From: Geothrix edaphica
Lineage (GTDB): Bacteria; Acidobacteriota; Holophagae; Holophagales; Holophagaceae
Assembly: GCF_030268045.1 (NCBI RefSeq)
Contig: NZ_BSDC01000001.1
Span: 372,001-436,000 of the forward strand
DNA length: 64,000 nucleotides
Reading direction: 5' to 3'
Numbering within the stretch: the stretch's first letter is position 1; each line of letters opens with the position of its first letter. The notes beneath the pieces are model-generated. The model ran no database searches, was not told the origin of the DNA, and was given only the letters and a program-made list of their open reading frames with translations. The position numbers were made by a program, and so were the translations under genes. Below, in pieces: positions 7,809 to 16,517 of the stretch.

Positions 7809-7823
7809 GCAAAGGGCTTTGAA

Positions 7824-8456
7824 ATGGCATCGACGAACCAAACATCTCCCTCGCTTCATCCATGGGATACCTGGGAAGGACCGGCTCTTGAAGAGCCAAT
7901 TCGAGCCAGCTTTCGGGGCTGCGTCTATTACTTCCACGATCGCAGATCGGCATGGAATGAGACATTCAGCCTGAAATACCCAGGCCACCTGGCCTATCAC
8001 CTCTCCATGATCGAAGCTCGCCGGGCCATCGAGAAGCGGCGGGTTCAAGGATCGCAATGGAAGATCGAAGAACTTCCGGCACTGGTTCTGGAAGGGGATG
8101 TTCACGCATTGGTGGTAACCGAAATCAATACCCGATCTCCTCTGTCCGACTTCACGAACCTGATACCAGACTCTTGGACGCTTGAAGCGGCGGCCAACTT
8201 GTTGAACTCCCGCAGGAAAAACAGAACCTCTCGGTTCATCACCCCGAAAGGGACACTGAAGCCTCAAGATCCACCCTCTCGGCGTTACAGCTCGCGCTCT
8301 GTCGGTCCAAAGGACAGATACATGCTCTCTTGGGTTGGAGAGCCCCTGGATGTCGATGAACAACCGCTTCAACTGATCATCGCCAGGTGGAACCGTGCTC
8401 TCCGGGAATTGGAGGGCAAGGATGCTTCTTCATGTGGCCCAGGATGCAAGCAATAA
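7824..8456 (+). CDS. Unknown protein ending in a CxxxC motif, 210 aa
   Basis: The 210-aa protein follows the 897-aa gene by 15 bp and is almost certainly cotranscribed with it. It has a HPWDTWEGPALEEP start, a central ALVVTEINTRSPLSD strand and a basic loop (SRRKNRTSRF). The C-terminus is CGPGC, which could bind a metal or form a disulfide. I do not recognise the family. A 106-bp gap with no obvious terminator separates it from brxE, so read-through into BREX is possible. Confidence 0.5.
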   Translation: MASTNQTSPSLHPWDTWEGPALEEPIRASFRGCVYYFHDRRSAWNETFSLKYPGHLAYHLSMIEARRAIEKRRVQGSQWKIEELPALVLEGDVHALVVTEINTRSPLSDFTNLIPDSWTLEAAANLLNSRRKNRTSRFITPKGTLKPQDPPSRRYSSRSVGPKDRYMLSWVGEPLDVDEQPLQLIIARWNRALRELEGKDASSCGPGCKQ

Positions 8457-8562
8457 GGTTCGCATAGCCACCAAAGCAGGAACCCTGTTGGTGCCATCAG
8501 TACTTGACGAATTCCACTTGAATCAACGCAATTGCATCTCGTTTAACTGATAAGCTCCAATC

Positions 8563-9138
8563 ATGTCAGCCCAATACACTTCCTTGCAGCCCCTGGACTT
8601 CGACCGCCTGCTGAAGCTTCGTCTTGTCGTGGCTAGGGTTGGGGAGCTCGGGTTAGCTGGCTGGTGGGGCACGAAGGATGTCCTCGGCAGTATGGGGGCC
8701 ATGGCCTATCGGCGCGGATTCCCCAGGTCGCATCACTGGGCCCAGGCCAAAGTCGTCTTCGAGGTGGCGCGGGCCCGTTGCCAGGAACGCTTCCCAGATC
8801 CCACGGCCATCACCCTCTGGAGCCTACCGGCCACCGTTGAGGAGCAGTTTGAGCATGCCTGGGGCCGCTGGATTGGGGAGAACGAGGCCTGGAAACCCTT
8901 CTTTGATCGGCTGAAGGAGTGGAAGTCTCCCTCACTGACGGAAGCCCTGAAGGCCTTCGATCTGTGGTCCCCAGGCATGGATGTGGCCACGGCCCAGGCG
9001 GCCCCTGCCACAGCCTCCCTTGCGCTGGGGACCTTTCCTAGCCTCGACCAAGCGTCGGTGGATGGTCTCGCAGTGGGCTTCTCCTTCGGCCAGCATGGGG
9101 AGCCGGTGGTCCCCTTCGTGCGCCTTCAGGAGGCCTGA
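8563..9138 (+). CDS. brxE: BREX protein BrxE
   Basis: The 191-aa protein carries the pattern I associate with BrxE: an N-terminal LRLVVARVGELGLAGWW segment, then MAYRRGFPR, then ITLWSLPATVEEQFEHAW. BrxE is known mainly as the first gene of type 6 BREX loci and its biochemical role is unsettled. Here too it is the first gene, and its stop overlaps the brxA start by one base (TGATG), implying translational coupling. It marks this locus as a hybrid, because the last gene of the cluster is brxL, typical of type 1. Confidence 0.75.
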   Translation: MSAQYTSLQPLDFDRLLKLRLVVARVGELGLAGWWGTKDVLGSMGAMAYRRGFPRSHHWAQAKVVFEVARARCQERFPDPTAITLWSLPATVEEQFEHAWGRWIGENEAWKPFFDRLKEWKSPSLTEALKAFDLWSPGMDVATAQAAPATASLALGTFPSLDQASVDGLAVGFSFGQHGEPVVPFVRLQEA

Positions 9139-9914
9139 TGGCGGCACCTGAGGCAACGGTCAGTTCGTACGGTGTGATCAAGGGCCCCATGGTCGAGGAG
9201 ACCTACGCCTGCTTTCGGGCCTGGGACTGGAAGCTGAATCAGAACGAGAACCTGAAGCGCCTCAAGGAGCAAAACTTCGTGGGGGCCGCCAGCGTGAACT
9301 GGCTGCGCGATGTTTACAAAGTGCTGCACAGCCGCTTCGACCCCAATGGCAAGGACAAGCCGCTGACGCTCCTGGCCCAGAAGGATCCGGGTCTCGAATC
9401 CTGGAAGCACCTGCTCCTCTGGCACTGGGCCCAGGACGAGTATCTGCTCCGCATGTTCCTGCTCGATTGGCTTGGCCCCCGACTCCGGGAAGGCTTCGTG
9501 CGCTTCAAGCCCGAAGACCTCCTACCGGCCCTGAAAAAGCTCTGGGACAAGGGCGGCCCGGTGGCCGAGCCCTGGTCCGAGGCGACCACCAAGCGCGTGG
9601 CAACGGGCCTGCTGAAGGCCGCTGCCATTTTCGGCCTCATGGAAGGTGGCACGGTAAAGACCCTGGCGACCTACCACCTCCCGGAGCCTTGCTTTATTTA
9701 TGCCCTTCGATTCCTGCTGGATCGCGAGGGTAGCCCGCGCAAGGCAGTCGAGGCCCCGGATTGGGGGATCTTCTTGATGGACTCGCAGGCCGTGAAGCAA
9801 GAGCTCCTGCGCCTCCATCAGTACCGGAAGCTGGAATACCACGCGGCAGGAAGCTTGGTGGAGCTCACGCTTCCCCACGCCAATCTGCTCGACCTTGTGA
9901 ATGGGTGGTCCTGA
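9138..9914 (+). CDS. brxA: BREX protein BrxA (DUF1819)
   Basis: The 258-aa protein has the DUF1819/BrxA layout. It has an N-terminal helical region with ETYACFRAWDW, a KHLLLWHWAQDEYLLRMFLLDWL core, and a C-terminal winged-helix-like part ending HANLLDLVNGW. BrxA proteins are small DNA-binding proteins of the BREX complex needed for phage exclusion in some systems. The gene overlaps brxE by one base and brxB by a TGATG junction, so expression of the three is coupled. Confidence 0.85.
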   Translation: MAAPEATVSSYGVIKGPMVEETYACFRAWDWKLNQNENLKRLKEQNFVGAASVNWLRDVYKVLHSRFDPNGKDKPLTLLAQKDPGLESWKHLLLWHWAQDEYLLRMFLLDWLGPRLREGFVRFKPEDLLPALKKLWDKGGPVAEPWSEATTKRVATGLLKAAAIFGLMEGGTVKTLATYHLPEPCFIYALRFLLDREGSPRKAVEAPDWGIFLMDSQAVKQELLRLHQYRKLEYHAAGSLVELTLPHANLLDLVNGWS

Positions 9915-10489
9915 TGAAGCCCTGGACGGAACGACTCCTCGATCTGGAGGCCCTGTTGGCGAAGCCGGACCCACGGCCCGACATCAGCGCCTACCATGAC
10001 ATGCCGTACGCCATTTTCCATTACCCCCCATCCGAGGAATTGGCCTTTCGACGCGAGATGAACCTGCTGGCCACTCGCCTGCGGAACCAGGCGGCCAAGC
10101 GCGTGTCCGTGCTCTCGTTGGCGGAGCTTCTGGACAAGGCTGTGGGTTCAGTCATGAGTTGGCCCGAGCTCATCTCCGACGAGCGCACCATCGGCCTACC
10201 CGAAGTGCAGGACACCCTCCACCAGATCCTCTCTGAAGAAGCGCCTTTGCCCGATCTGGTGGCCTCCGAGATGCCCCAGGATCCCGACCCCGAACGGGAT
10301 GTGGTCTTCCTCTGGCGGACAGGCTCGCTGTTCCCGTTCTACCGGACCTTTGCCTTGCTGGAACAACTCAAGGGCAAGGTCGTGGCCCCCACCATCCTCT
10401 GCTACCCAGGTTCGCTGGATGGCCCGGCTGGATTGCGCTTCATGGGCCAGCTTGAAGCTGAACACAACTACCGACCCAAGATTTTCTAG
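9914..10489 (+). CDS. brxB: BREX protein BrxB (DUF1788)
   Basis: The 191-aa protein is in the expected brxA-brxB-brxC order. The start at 9914 overlaps the brxA stop. Family features include the early HDMPYAIFHYPPSEE segment, the VVFLWRTGSLFPFYRT strand and the conserved end QLKGKVVAPTILCYPGSL followed by RFMGQ and NYRPKIF. BrxB is a DUF1788 protein required for BREX, with function unresolved. Twelve bases separate it from brxC. Confidence 0.88.
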   Translation: MKPWTERLLDLEALLAKPDPRPDISAYHDMPYAIFHYPPSEELAFRREMNLLATRLRNQAAKRVSVLSLAELLDKAVGSVMSWPELISDERTIGLPEVQDTLHQILSEEAPLPDLVASEMPQDPDPERDVVFLWRTGSLFPFYRTFALLEQLKGKVVAPTILCYPGSLDGPAGLRFMGQLEAEHNYRPKIF

Positions 10490-10501
10490 CGGACTGGTGC
10501 C

Positions 10502-13500
10502 ATGACCGAACTCATCCGAACCCTCTTCGCCCAGGACATCGACCGGCGCATCGAGGAAGTGATCAAGGTGGACCAGGACGACGAGAGCCTTGTCCGCCAG
10601 GAAATCCGCGAATACGTCGCCACGGACGCCATCCAGAGCTCCTTCATCAAGCTCCTGGATCGCTACATGGAGACGCCCAACAAGCCCCACGAGGGCATTG
10701 GCATCTGGGTCTCAGGTTTCTTTGGGTCCGGCAAATCCAGCTTCGCCAAGTACCTCGGCGTGGGCGTGGAGAACCGCCCACTGGAGGGCCAAGGGGCCGC
10801 AGATCTTCTTGCGGAACGGTTCAAGGACAAAAAGGCCTCCCTGCTGCTTCACGGCATCAACGAGCGCATCCCCACCCATGTGGTGATCTTTGATGTCTCC
10901 ACCGAGAGGGACATCAAGGCCGGGCAGCCCCTGACGGAAATCACCTACAAGGCTCTCCTCAAGAGTCTCGGATATGCCAAGAACCTGGATCTTGCCGAGC
11001 TTGAAATCGCGGAGGAGGAAGGGGGCCGCCTGGAGGCCTTCAAGGCGACCTATCACGAGCTCTACGGCGAGGATTGGGACAAGTCCAAGCACCTCGTCAG
11101 CCGTGCCATGGGCCGTGCATCGGCGGTGATGAGCAAGCTGGAACCCCAGACTTATCCTGAGGCCGACTCATGGGCGAAAGGGGCCCGCTCCCAAGCGGAG
11201 TTGAATCCTGGCCTCCTGGCCACCCGCTGCAAGACCCTCCTGGATCGCCGGGCCCCTGGCAAAGCGCTGATGTTCGTCGTGGACGAAGTGGGCCAGTTCG
11301 TATCCAAGGATGTCCAGAAGATGCTGGATCTCCAGGCCATCGTGCAGCAGCTTGGTAAGACGGGCCGTGGCCGTTTCTGGCTCGTCGTCACGTCCCAGGA
11401 AAAGCTGACGGAACTCGTGAGTGGCCTGGATGACCGCACCGTGGAACTGGCTCGCGTCATGGATCGCTTTCCTCTGGAGCTCCAAGTCCATCTGGAGCCC
11501 AGTGACATCAGCGAAGTCACCAGCAAGCGAGTGTTGGAGAAGAACTCTGCCGCAGAGGCCAAGCTCCGCAAGCTCTTTGATGAATGCCGTGCGCGGCTGA
11601 CGGCCAGCACCAAGGTCGAAGCCTCCATCAAGCTGCCAGAGCTCTCCGCCCAGGCCTTCGCAGACCTCTACCCGGTGCTTCCCTACCAGGTGGATCTGAT
11701 CATCCAGATCGTTTCGGGCCTCCGCACGCAGGGAGGTGCCTCCAAGCACGTGGGCGGCGCGAACCGCACGATCATCAAGCTCGCCCAGCAGCTTCTGGTG
11801 AACCCCGGTGTGGCCCTGGCGGACAAGCCCCTCGGACAGTTGGTCACGCTCGACAAGGTGTACGACCTCGTGAGCGGCAACATCGAGAGCGAGATCCGGG
11901 GCAAGATCCAGGAAACCGGCCAGCATGTGGGGCACCCTCTGGCCCCCGACGTGGCCAAGGCCATCTGCCTCCTCCAGTTCGTGCCCACGGTGCCCCGTAC
12001 GCCGGAGAACCTCGCGGCGGTGCTCCACCCCTACATCGACGCCGACTCCCGCCTGCCGCAGGTCAAGGAGGCCCTCGGGGAACTGGAAAGGGCCCTTCTA
12101 GTGCGCCAGGACGGCAAGGGCCAGTACCGCATCCCAAGTCCTGTCGAGGACGACTGGGAGCGCCGCCGCAACGCCCTTGAGCTCAGGACGCCCGACCGCA
12201 ACAAGCTGCTGCGGGACATGCTCACATCCTTCTGGGAGCCTCAGCCCTCCCAGAACCTCCAGGGCGTGAAGCAGTTCAAGGCGGGCCTGCTCTTCAACAG
12301 CACCGAGCTCGTGGATGGGGACATCCCGGTGAACCTGCACCTCCTGGAGGAAGGGGCCGGATACGCAGAACGGCTTGAAGACCTACGCCGCCGAAGCCAG
12401 ACCGAGCCCCTCACCCTCTTCTGGGCCTGTGCCACGAATCCCGATCTGGAGGAGGAGCTCCGGGAGTTGTTCCGTTCCCAGGAGATCCTCAACATCAAGC
12501 GCAGGGAAGCCCAGACGCCGGAACAGAGCCACCTCCATAGCGAAGAGACGCGGCGCATGGGCAACCACAAGGACGAGCTCCGCCGTCGGCTCAAGGAGGC
12601 CGTCCTGGGTGGCACCGTCTACTTCCGGGGCAACGACCGCAGCCCGGCAGGGGCCAGTTCCGTCGACGCTGCCGTGAAGGCCCTTCTAGGACAGGCTCTG
12701 CCGGAGGTCTACCACCGCTTCGACGAGGCTGCGGCCCGTGTCGATGCGAAGGATCTTCAGGCCCTCATGGGGGCCGACAGCCTCAAGGGGCTGACCCCGA
12801 TCTTCAACAAGCTCGGTCTGCTCAAGGAGGAGGGCGGTAAAGCCCGCTTCGACGCGGAGCGCCCGCCACTATCGGATGCGCTGGCCCGTATTAAGGCTGC
12901 GGCGGACTATGGCAACACCATCACCGGCAAGATGCTGGAGGAGCAGTTCCGCAAGGAGCCCTTCGGCTGGGATTTCGACATGGTGAAGCTCCTGGTCCTC
13001 TGCCTCCTCCGGGCGGGCTTGATCGAGGTCCAGAGCGCGGGCCGCAGCTTCGACGATGCCCGGAGCATGGAGGCCAAGACCGCCTTCACCAACAACACCG
13101 CCTTCCGACAGGCCTCCTTCCGCCCCAAGGAGACTGTGGATTTCGCCGTGGTATTGCAGGCCGCCGAGGCCTTCAAGGCCACCTTCGGGAAGGAAGCCAA
13201 GGAACTGGAACAGGGCAAGGTCGCCCAGGACATCCGCGCCGAACTGGAGCGCCAGGAGCAGGAGCTCCAGGCCATGCACACGCTGCTGATCCGCCACAAC
13301 CTCCCCGGCGAGGAAACCATCCAGCAGGCCCTCGATCTGGCCCGGGATGTTCGGGGAGGCAAGGAAGAGCACACCATCCAGGCCTTCCGCAGCAACCACA
13401 CCACCCTGAAGGACGCCATCCAGCAGGCTTCGGAACTGAAGCGGAACCTGGACGAGCCAAAGCTCTTCTCACTCCAGAAGGCCCGCGAGGTGCTTCGCGG

Positions 13501-14041
13501 CCCCTGGGCCTTCCTGAGCACCGAACCGGAGCTTCCGGAAGACCTCAAAGATGCTGGGGCTCGGCTGAAGGACCTCATTGAGAAGGAGAGCTTCCACCGG
13601 GAAGTGGCCGAGATCGAGCGCCTCGGCATGAAGCTCCAGGACGCCTTCCGAAAGCTTCAGGAAGACGCCTTGGCAGCGCGGGCCGAAGCCTACGAGGCGG
13701 CCCTGCATCACCTTCAGGGCATGACCGGGTGGGCCGACCTGGATGAAGACCAGCGGGCCACCATCGCCAAGCCCCTCACAGATCTGGCAAGCGCCTACTG
13801 CGATCAGGCCCCACCCGTTCCCCAGCTTCGCGCCGACAAGGATGCGGCCCCCCTGCGGCTCCAGAAGGCTCAGGAGGAGATGATGCGCCTGCTGGAAGGC
13901 GAACGACTGGTGAGCCTTAAGCTGGCGCAGTTTTTCAATGGCGGTATCGAGAACGCGGACCAACTGGAAGCGGCCCTCGACGAGATCCGCAACGCCTGTG
14001 CGCCACTGCTGGCATCCGGCAAGAAGGTGGTGTTGCAGTGA
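10502..14041 (+). CDS. brxC: BREX ATPase BrxC
   Basis: The 1179-aa P-loop protein has the usual length for BrxC. Walker A is GFFGSGKS at residues ~72-79. A Walker B-like strand LMFVVDEVG lies at ~255-263, and a long helical C-terminal part follows. The N-terminal TELIRTLFAQDIDRRIEEVIK is typical of BrxC/PglY ATPases. BrxC is an essential BREX component and likely couples ATP hydrolysis to assembly of the methylation/exclusion complex. Its TGA overlaps the ATG of the following nuclease gene by one base, so that extra gene is translationally tied to the core. Confidence 0.93.
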   Translation: MTELIRTLFAQDIDRRIEEVIKVDQDDESLVRQEIREYVATDAIQSSFIKLLDRYMETPNKPHEGIGIWVSGFFGSGKSSFAKYLGVGVENRPLEGQGAADLLAERFKDKKASLLLHGINERIPTHVVIFDVSTERDIKAGQPLTEITYKALLKSLGYAKNLDLAELEIAEEEGGRLEAFKATYHELYGEDWDKSKHLVSRAMGRASAVMSKLEPQTYPEADSWAKGARSQAELNPGLLATRCKTLLDRRAPGKALMFVVDEVGQFVSKDVQKMLDLQAIVQQLGKTGRGRFWLVVTSQEKLTELVSGLDDRTVELARVMDRFPLELQVHLEPSDISEVTSKRVLEKNSAAEAKLRKLFDECRARLTASTKVEASIKLPELSAQAFADLYPVLPYQVDLIIQIVSGLRTQGGASKHVGGANRTIIKLAQQLLVNPGVALADKPLGQLVTLDKVYDLVSGNIESEIRGKIQETGQHVGHPLAPDVAKAICLLQFVPTVPRTPENLAAVLHPYIDADSRLPQVKEALGELERALLVRQDGKGQYRIPSPVEDDWERRRNALELRTPDRNKLLRDMLTSFWEPQPSQNLQGVKQFKAGLLFNSTELVDGDIPVNLHLLEEGAGYAERLEDLRRRSQTEPLTLFWACATNPDLEEELRELFRSQEILNIKRREAQTPEQSHLHSEETRRMGNHKDELRRRLKEAVLGGTVYFRGNDRSPAGASSVDAAVKALLGQALPEVYHRFDEAAARVDAKDLQALMGADSLKGLTPIFNKLGLLKEEGGKARFDAERPPLSDALARIKAAADYGNTITGKMLEEQFRKEPFGWDFDMVKLLVLCLLRAGLIEVQSAGRSFDDARSMEAKTAFTNNTAFRQASFRPKETVDFAVVLQAAEAFKATFGKEAKELEQGKVAQDIRAELERQEQELQAMHTLLIRHNLPGEETIQQALDLARDVRGGKEEHTIQAFRSNHTTLKDAIQQASELKRNLDEPKLFSLQKAREVLRGPWAFLSTEPELPEDLKDAGARLKDLIEKESFHREVAEIERLGMKLQDAFRKLQEDALAARAEAYEAALHHLQGMTGWADLDEDQRATIAKPLTDLASAYCDQAPPVPQLRADKDAAPLRLQKAQEEMMRLLEGERLVSLKLAQFFNGGIENADQLEAALDEIRNACAPLLASGKKVVLQ

Positions 14042-14655
14042 TGACCTGGGCCGAGCGCTTCCAAACCTTTTTCAGCCGTCCGGAGTTCCTAAAGGAGCTT
14101 GCGACTATCTGTTCCGCCGAAGGCTGCCGGGAAACCTGGCTGCACGGCAATGCCTTCATTCATTTCAATACCCGAGGGAAGCAACTCGCCCAGGAATCCT
14201 TTCGAGTGAACTCCCATCCTCTTTCCGCCCAGCATCGAGGAGGGAAAATCGATTTTGCTGCATATGAGGGAGATCAACTCCGGATGATTGCAGAGTGCAA
14301 ATTTCTGGGCGTCAGCGACTATTACGCCAAGGGACTCGCAGGTTGTGGAATCAATCGCCTGAAGCAGCTTCAACGAGATCCCAAAAGGCGCGGACTGACC
14401 TTCACCAAGGACGATTTCTCCGCCTTCGAAATGGGGGCATGGAGCCTCCTTCGCGACTACCAGAGGCTCTCGACAAGTTGGCCTGCCAAGCGTGATGTGG
14501 AGCGCTACCTCATTCTGGTTCTGGATAAGAGCAATACTCCCGATTCCTTCGGAGCGCTGCTGGATCAGGCGGAGTTCGGTGGCCCCCATACGCCACTGAT
14601 CTCCTCTGACATTCCGAACCTCGCCGTCAAGCTCTGGCGCGTGGAGACGGAGTAG
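14041..14655 (+). CDS. PD-(D/E)XK-like nuclease inserted between brxC and pglX
   Basis: The 204-aa protein contains a restriction-endonuclease-like signature: GGKIDF (Asp ~71) followed 16-18 residues later by IAECKF (Glu ~84, Lys ~86), with hydrophobic strands around both. This is the D-ExK arrangement of PD-(D/E)XK nucleases. The rest is mixed alpha/beta, ending in a strand-rich region with LILVLDKS. Start 14041 overlaps the brxC stop, and pglX begins 5 bp after its end. Such a gene is not part of the standard six-gene BREX set. A role in cleaving unmodified or modified phage DNA is an inference. Confidence 0.65.
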   Translation: MTWAERFQTFFSRPEFLKELATICSAEGCRETWLHGNAFIHFNTRGKQLAQESFRVNSHPLSAQHRGGKIDFAAYEGDQLRMIAECKFLGVSDYYAKGLAGCGINRLKQLQRDPKRRGLTFTKDDFSAFEMGAWSLLRDYQRLSTSWPAKRDVERYLILVLDKSNTPDSFGALLDQAEFGGPHTPLISSDIPNLAVKLWRVETE

Positions 14656-14660
14656 CCGGT

Positions 14661-16517
14661 ATGGACGCTCAACTCGTCAACCTCATCGCCTCCACCACCC
14701 AATCCGCCCGGCGTCTTCTGGAGCGGGAATTCGCCGAACAGTTGGAAGGCAGCTTCGACCTGAGGCCCGCCGGCCCCCTGCCAGAGAAGGCGGGCAGCCA
14801 CTTGGACGCTCGTCAGGCCCTGCTGCGGGACAAGCTGTATGCCCTCGTTCGCCACAAGATGGCGGCGGGCAAGTCCCAGGCTCAGGCGGTCCAGGAGGTT
14901 TGCCATGCAGCGGCCTTCACGACCCTGAACCGCTTTGCGGCCCTCAAGATGCTGGAAGCACGTGGGCTCATCCAGGAGTGCGTTTCAAAGGGTGACCAGT
15001 CCTCCGGCTTCAAGGAGTTTTGCGGGCTGGCCCAGAGCCTCGCCGTGCAGGAGGGGGCCTACGCCCTCTACCTGGGCTGCCTCTTCGACGAGCTCGCGGT
15101 GGAAGTGAAGGTGCTCTTCGACCGGCAGGAGCTCTCCGGCCTGCTCTGGCTCCGGCGGCCCGCCCTGCTGGCCCTACTCGAACTCCTCAATGCTCCGACC
15201 TTGGCCCTCGCCTGGGTCGAGGACGAAACCATCGGCTGGACCTACCAGTACTTCAACAGTCTGGATGAGCGCCGCGAGATGCGGGCCGCCAGTGCGGCCC
15301 CCCGCAACAGCCGGGAACTGGCGGTGCGCAACCAGTTCTTCACGCCCCGCTACGTAGTGAAGTTTCTGGTGGACTACACCCTGGGCGAGCTCTTCCAGAA
15401 GGAGCCCAAGGACCCTCGCGATCTCAAGGTGCTGGACCCCGCCTGCGGCAGCGGCCATTTCCTGCTCTACACCTTCGAGGTGCTCCTGGGAATCTACCGG
15501 GCAGCCTGGGAGATGGAAGACCTCCCGCCGTCCACCGTTTTGGGGAAAACCCTGCGCGAGGACTTTGGCACCTGGGAGGCCCTGGAGAAGGCCATACCCG
15601 CCCTTATCTTGAAGCACAACCTGCACGGCGTGGACATCGACGGGCGCTGCGCCCAGATCGCGGCCCTCTCCCTCTGGATGCGGGCCCAGAAGACCTTCCA
15701 GGCCCAAGGCATCGCCGCCGGAGACCGACCCCTGATCACCAAGGTCAACATCGTCGTGGCTGAGCCCATGCCCGCTGAGAAGGACGAACTCCAGGCCTTT
15801 CTGGACCAGCACCTCTCTAGTGATGTGGAAGCTCGCATGCTGGGCCAGCTTCTGAAAGAGGTCTTTGAGGCCATGAAGCTGGCTGGGGAACTGGGCAGCT
15901 TGCTGAAGGTGGAGAAGGCCATCGCCGCCACCCTGGAGGCTGCGGAAAAGCAGTGGCGACGAGGCATCCAAGGTGTCGCCCCACGGAGCCTCTTTGGGAG
16001 CGATACGGCGATTTCCCAACGTCAAAGGCTGGAGTTCGAAGTCTCGGGTATTGACCGTAGCTTCTGGCAGGAAGCTGAGGCACGGCTCTACAAGGCCCTC
16101 CAGGCCTTCGCCGAAGAAGCGACCCGCATGCAGGGCTACCAGAGGCAACTCTTTGCCGAGGATGCGGCTCACGGTTTCGCGCTCATCGACCTTCTTCGCC
16201 AGAATTACGACGTGGTGCTGATGAACCCGCCATTTGGAGAATGCTCCTTACCTTCAAGGACTCTATTCCAAAAGGATTACCCTAGAACCAAGTCCAACTT
16301 ATACGCTGCATTTGTGGAGCGAGGCGTTGATCTATTGCGACCAACAGGGCGTTTGGGTGCGATTACGAGTCGAACAGGATTCTTTTTGTCGACATATTCG
16401 CGTTGGAGAACCGAGATAATGTTAAAGGAATCGACGCCTATTTACGTAGTTGATTTGGGCTTAGGCGTTTTAGATGCAATGGTTGAAACTGCTGCATATA
16501 TTATCGAGAAACAGTGA
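14661..16517 (+). CDS. pglX: BREX adenine-specific DNA methyltransferase PglX, N-terminal part (split gene)
   Basis: The 618-aa product contains the N6-adenine methyltransferase core of PglX. The SAM-binding motif LDPACGSGHF is at residues ~257-266 and the catalytic motif NPPF at ~521-524. The frame then ends right after the methyltransferase core at ETAAYIIEKQ. PglX is normally one ~1200-residue protein; the rest is in the next frame. DNA from about 16240 onward is AT-rich while everything before is GC-rich, so the last ~90 residues have a different origin. The TGA at 16515-16517 overlaps ATG 16517-16519, so a two-chain PglX by reinitiation is possible. A single-base frameshift, biological or from assembly, is the alternative. 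Confidence 0.88.
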   Translation: MDAQLVNLIASTTQSARRLLEREFAEQLEGSFDLRPAGPLPEKAGSHLDARQALLRDKLYALVRHKMAAGKSQAQAVQEVCHAAAFTTLNRFAALKMLEARGLIQECVSKGDQSSGFKEFCGLAQSLAVQEGAYALYLGCLFDELAVEVKVLFDRQELSGLLWLRRPALLALLELLNAPTLALAWVEDETIGWTYQYFNSLDERREMRAASAAPRNSRELAVRNQFFTPRYVVKFLVDYTLGELFQKEPKDPRDLKVLDPACGSGHFLLYTFEVLLGIYRAAWEMEDLPPSTVLGKTLREDFGTWEALEKAIPALILKHNLHGVDIDGRCAQIAALSLWMRAQKTFQAQGIAAGDRPLITKVNIVVAEPMPAEKDELQAFLDQHLSSDVEARMLGQLLKEVFEAMKLAGELGSLLKVEKAIAATLEAAEKQWRRGIQGVAPRSLFGSDTAISQRQRLEFEVSGIDRSFWQEAEARLYKALQAFAEEATRMQGYQRQLFAEDAAHGFALIDLLRQNYDVVLMNPPFGECSLPSRTLFQKDYPRTKSNLYAAFVERGVDLLRPTGRLGAITSRTGFFLSTYSRWRTEIMLKESTPIYVVDLGLGVLDAMVETAAYIIEKQ

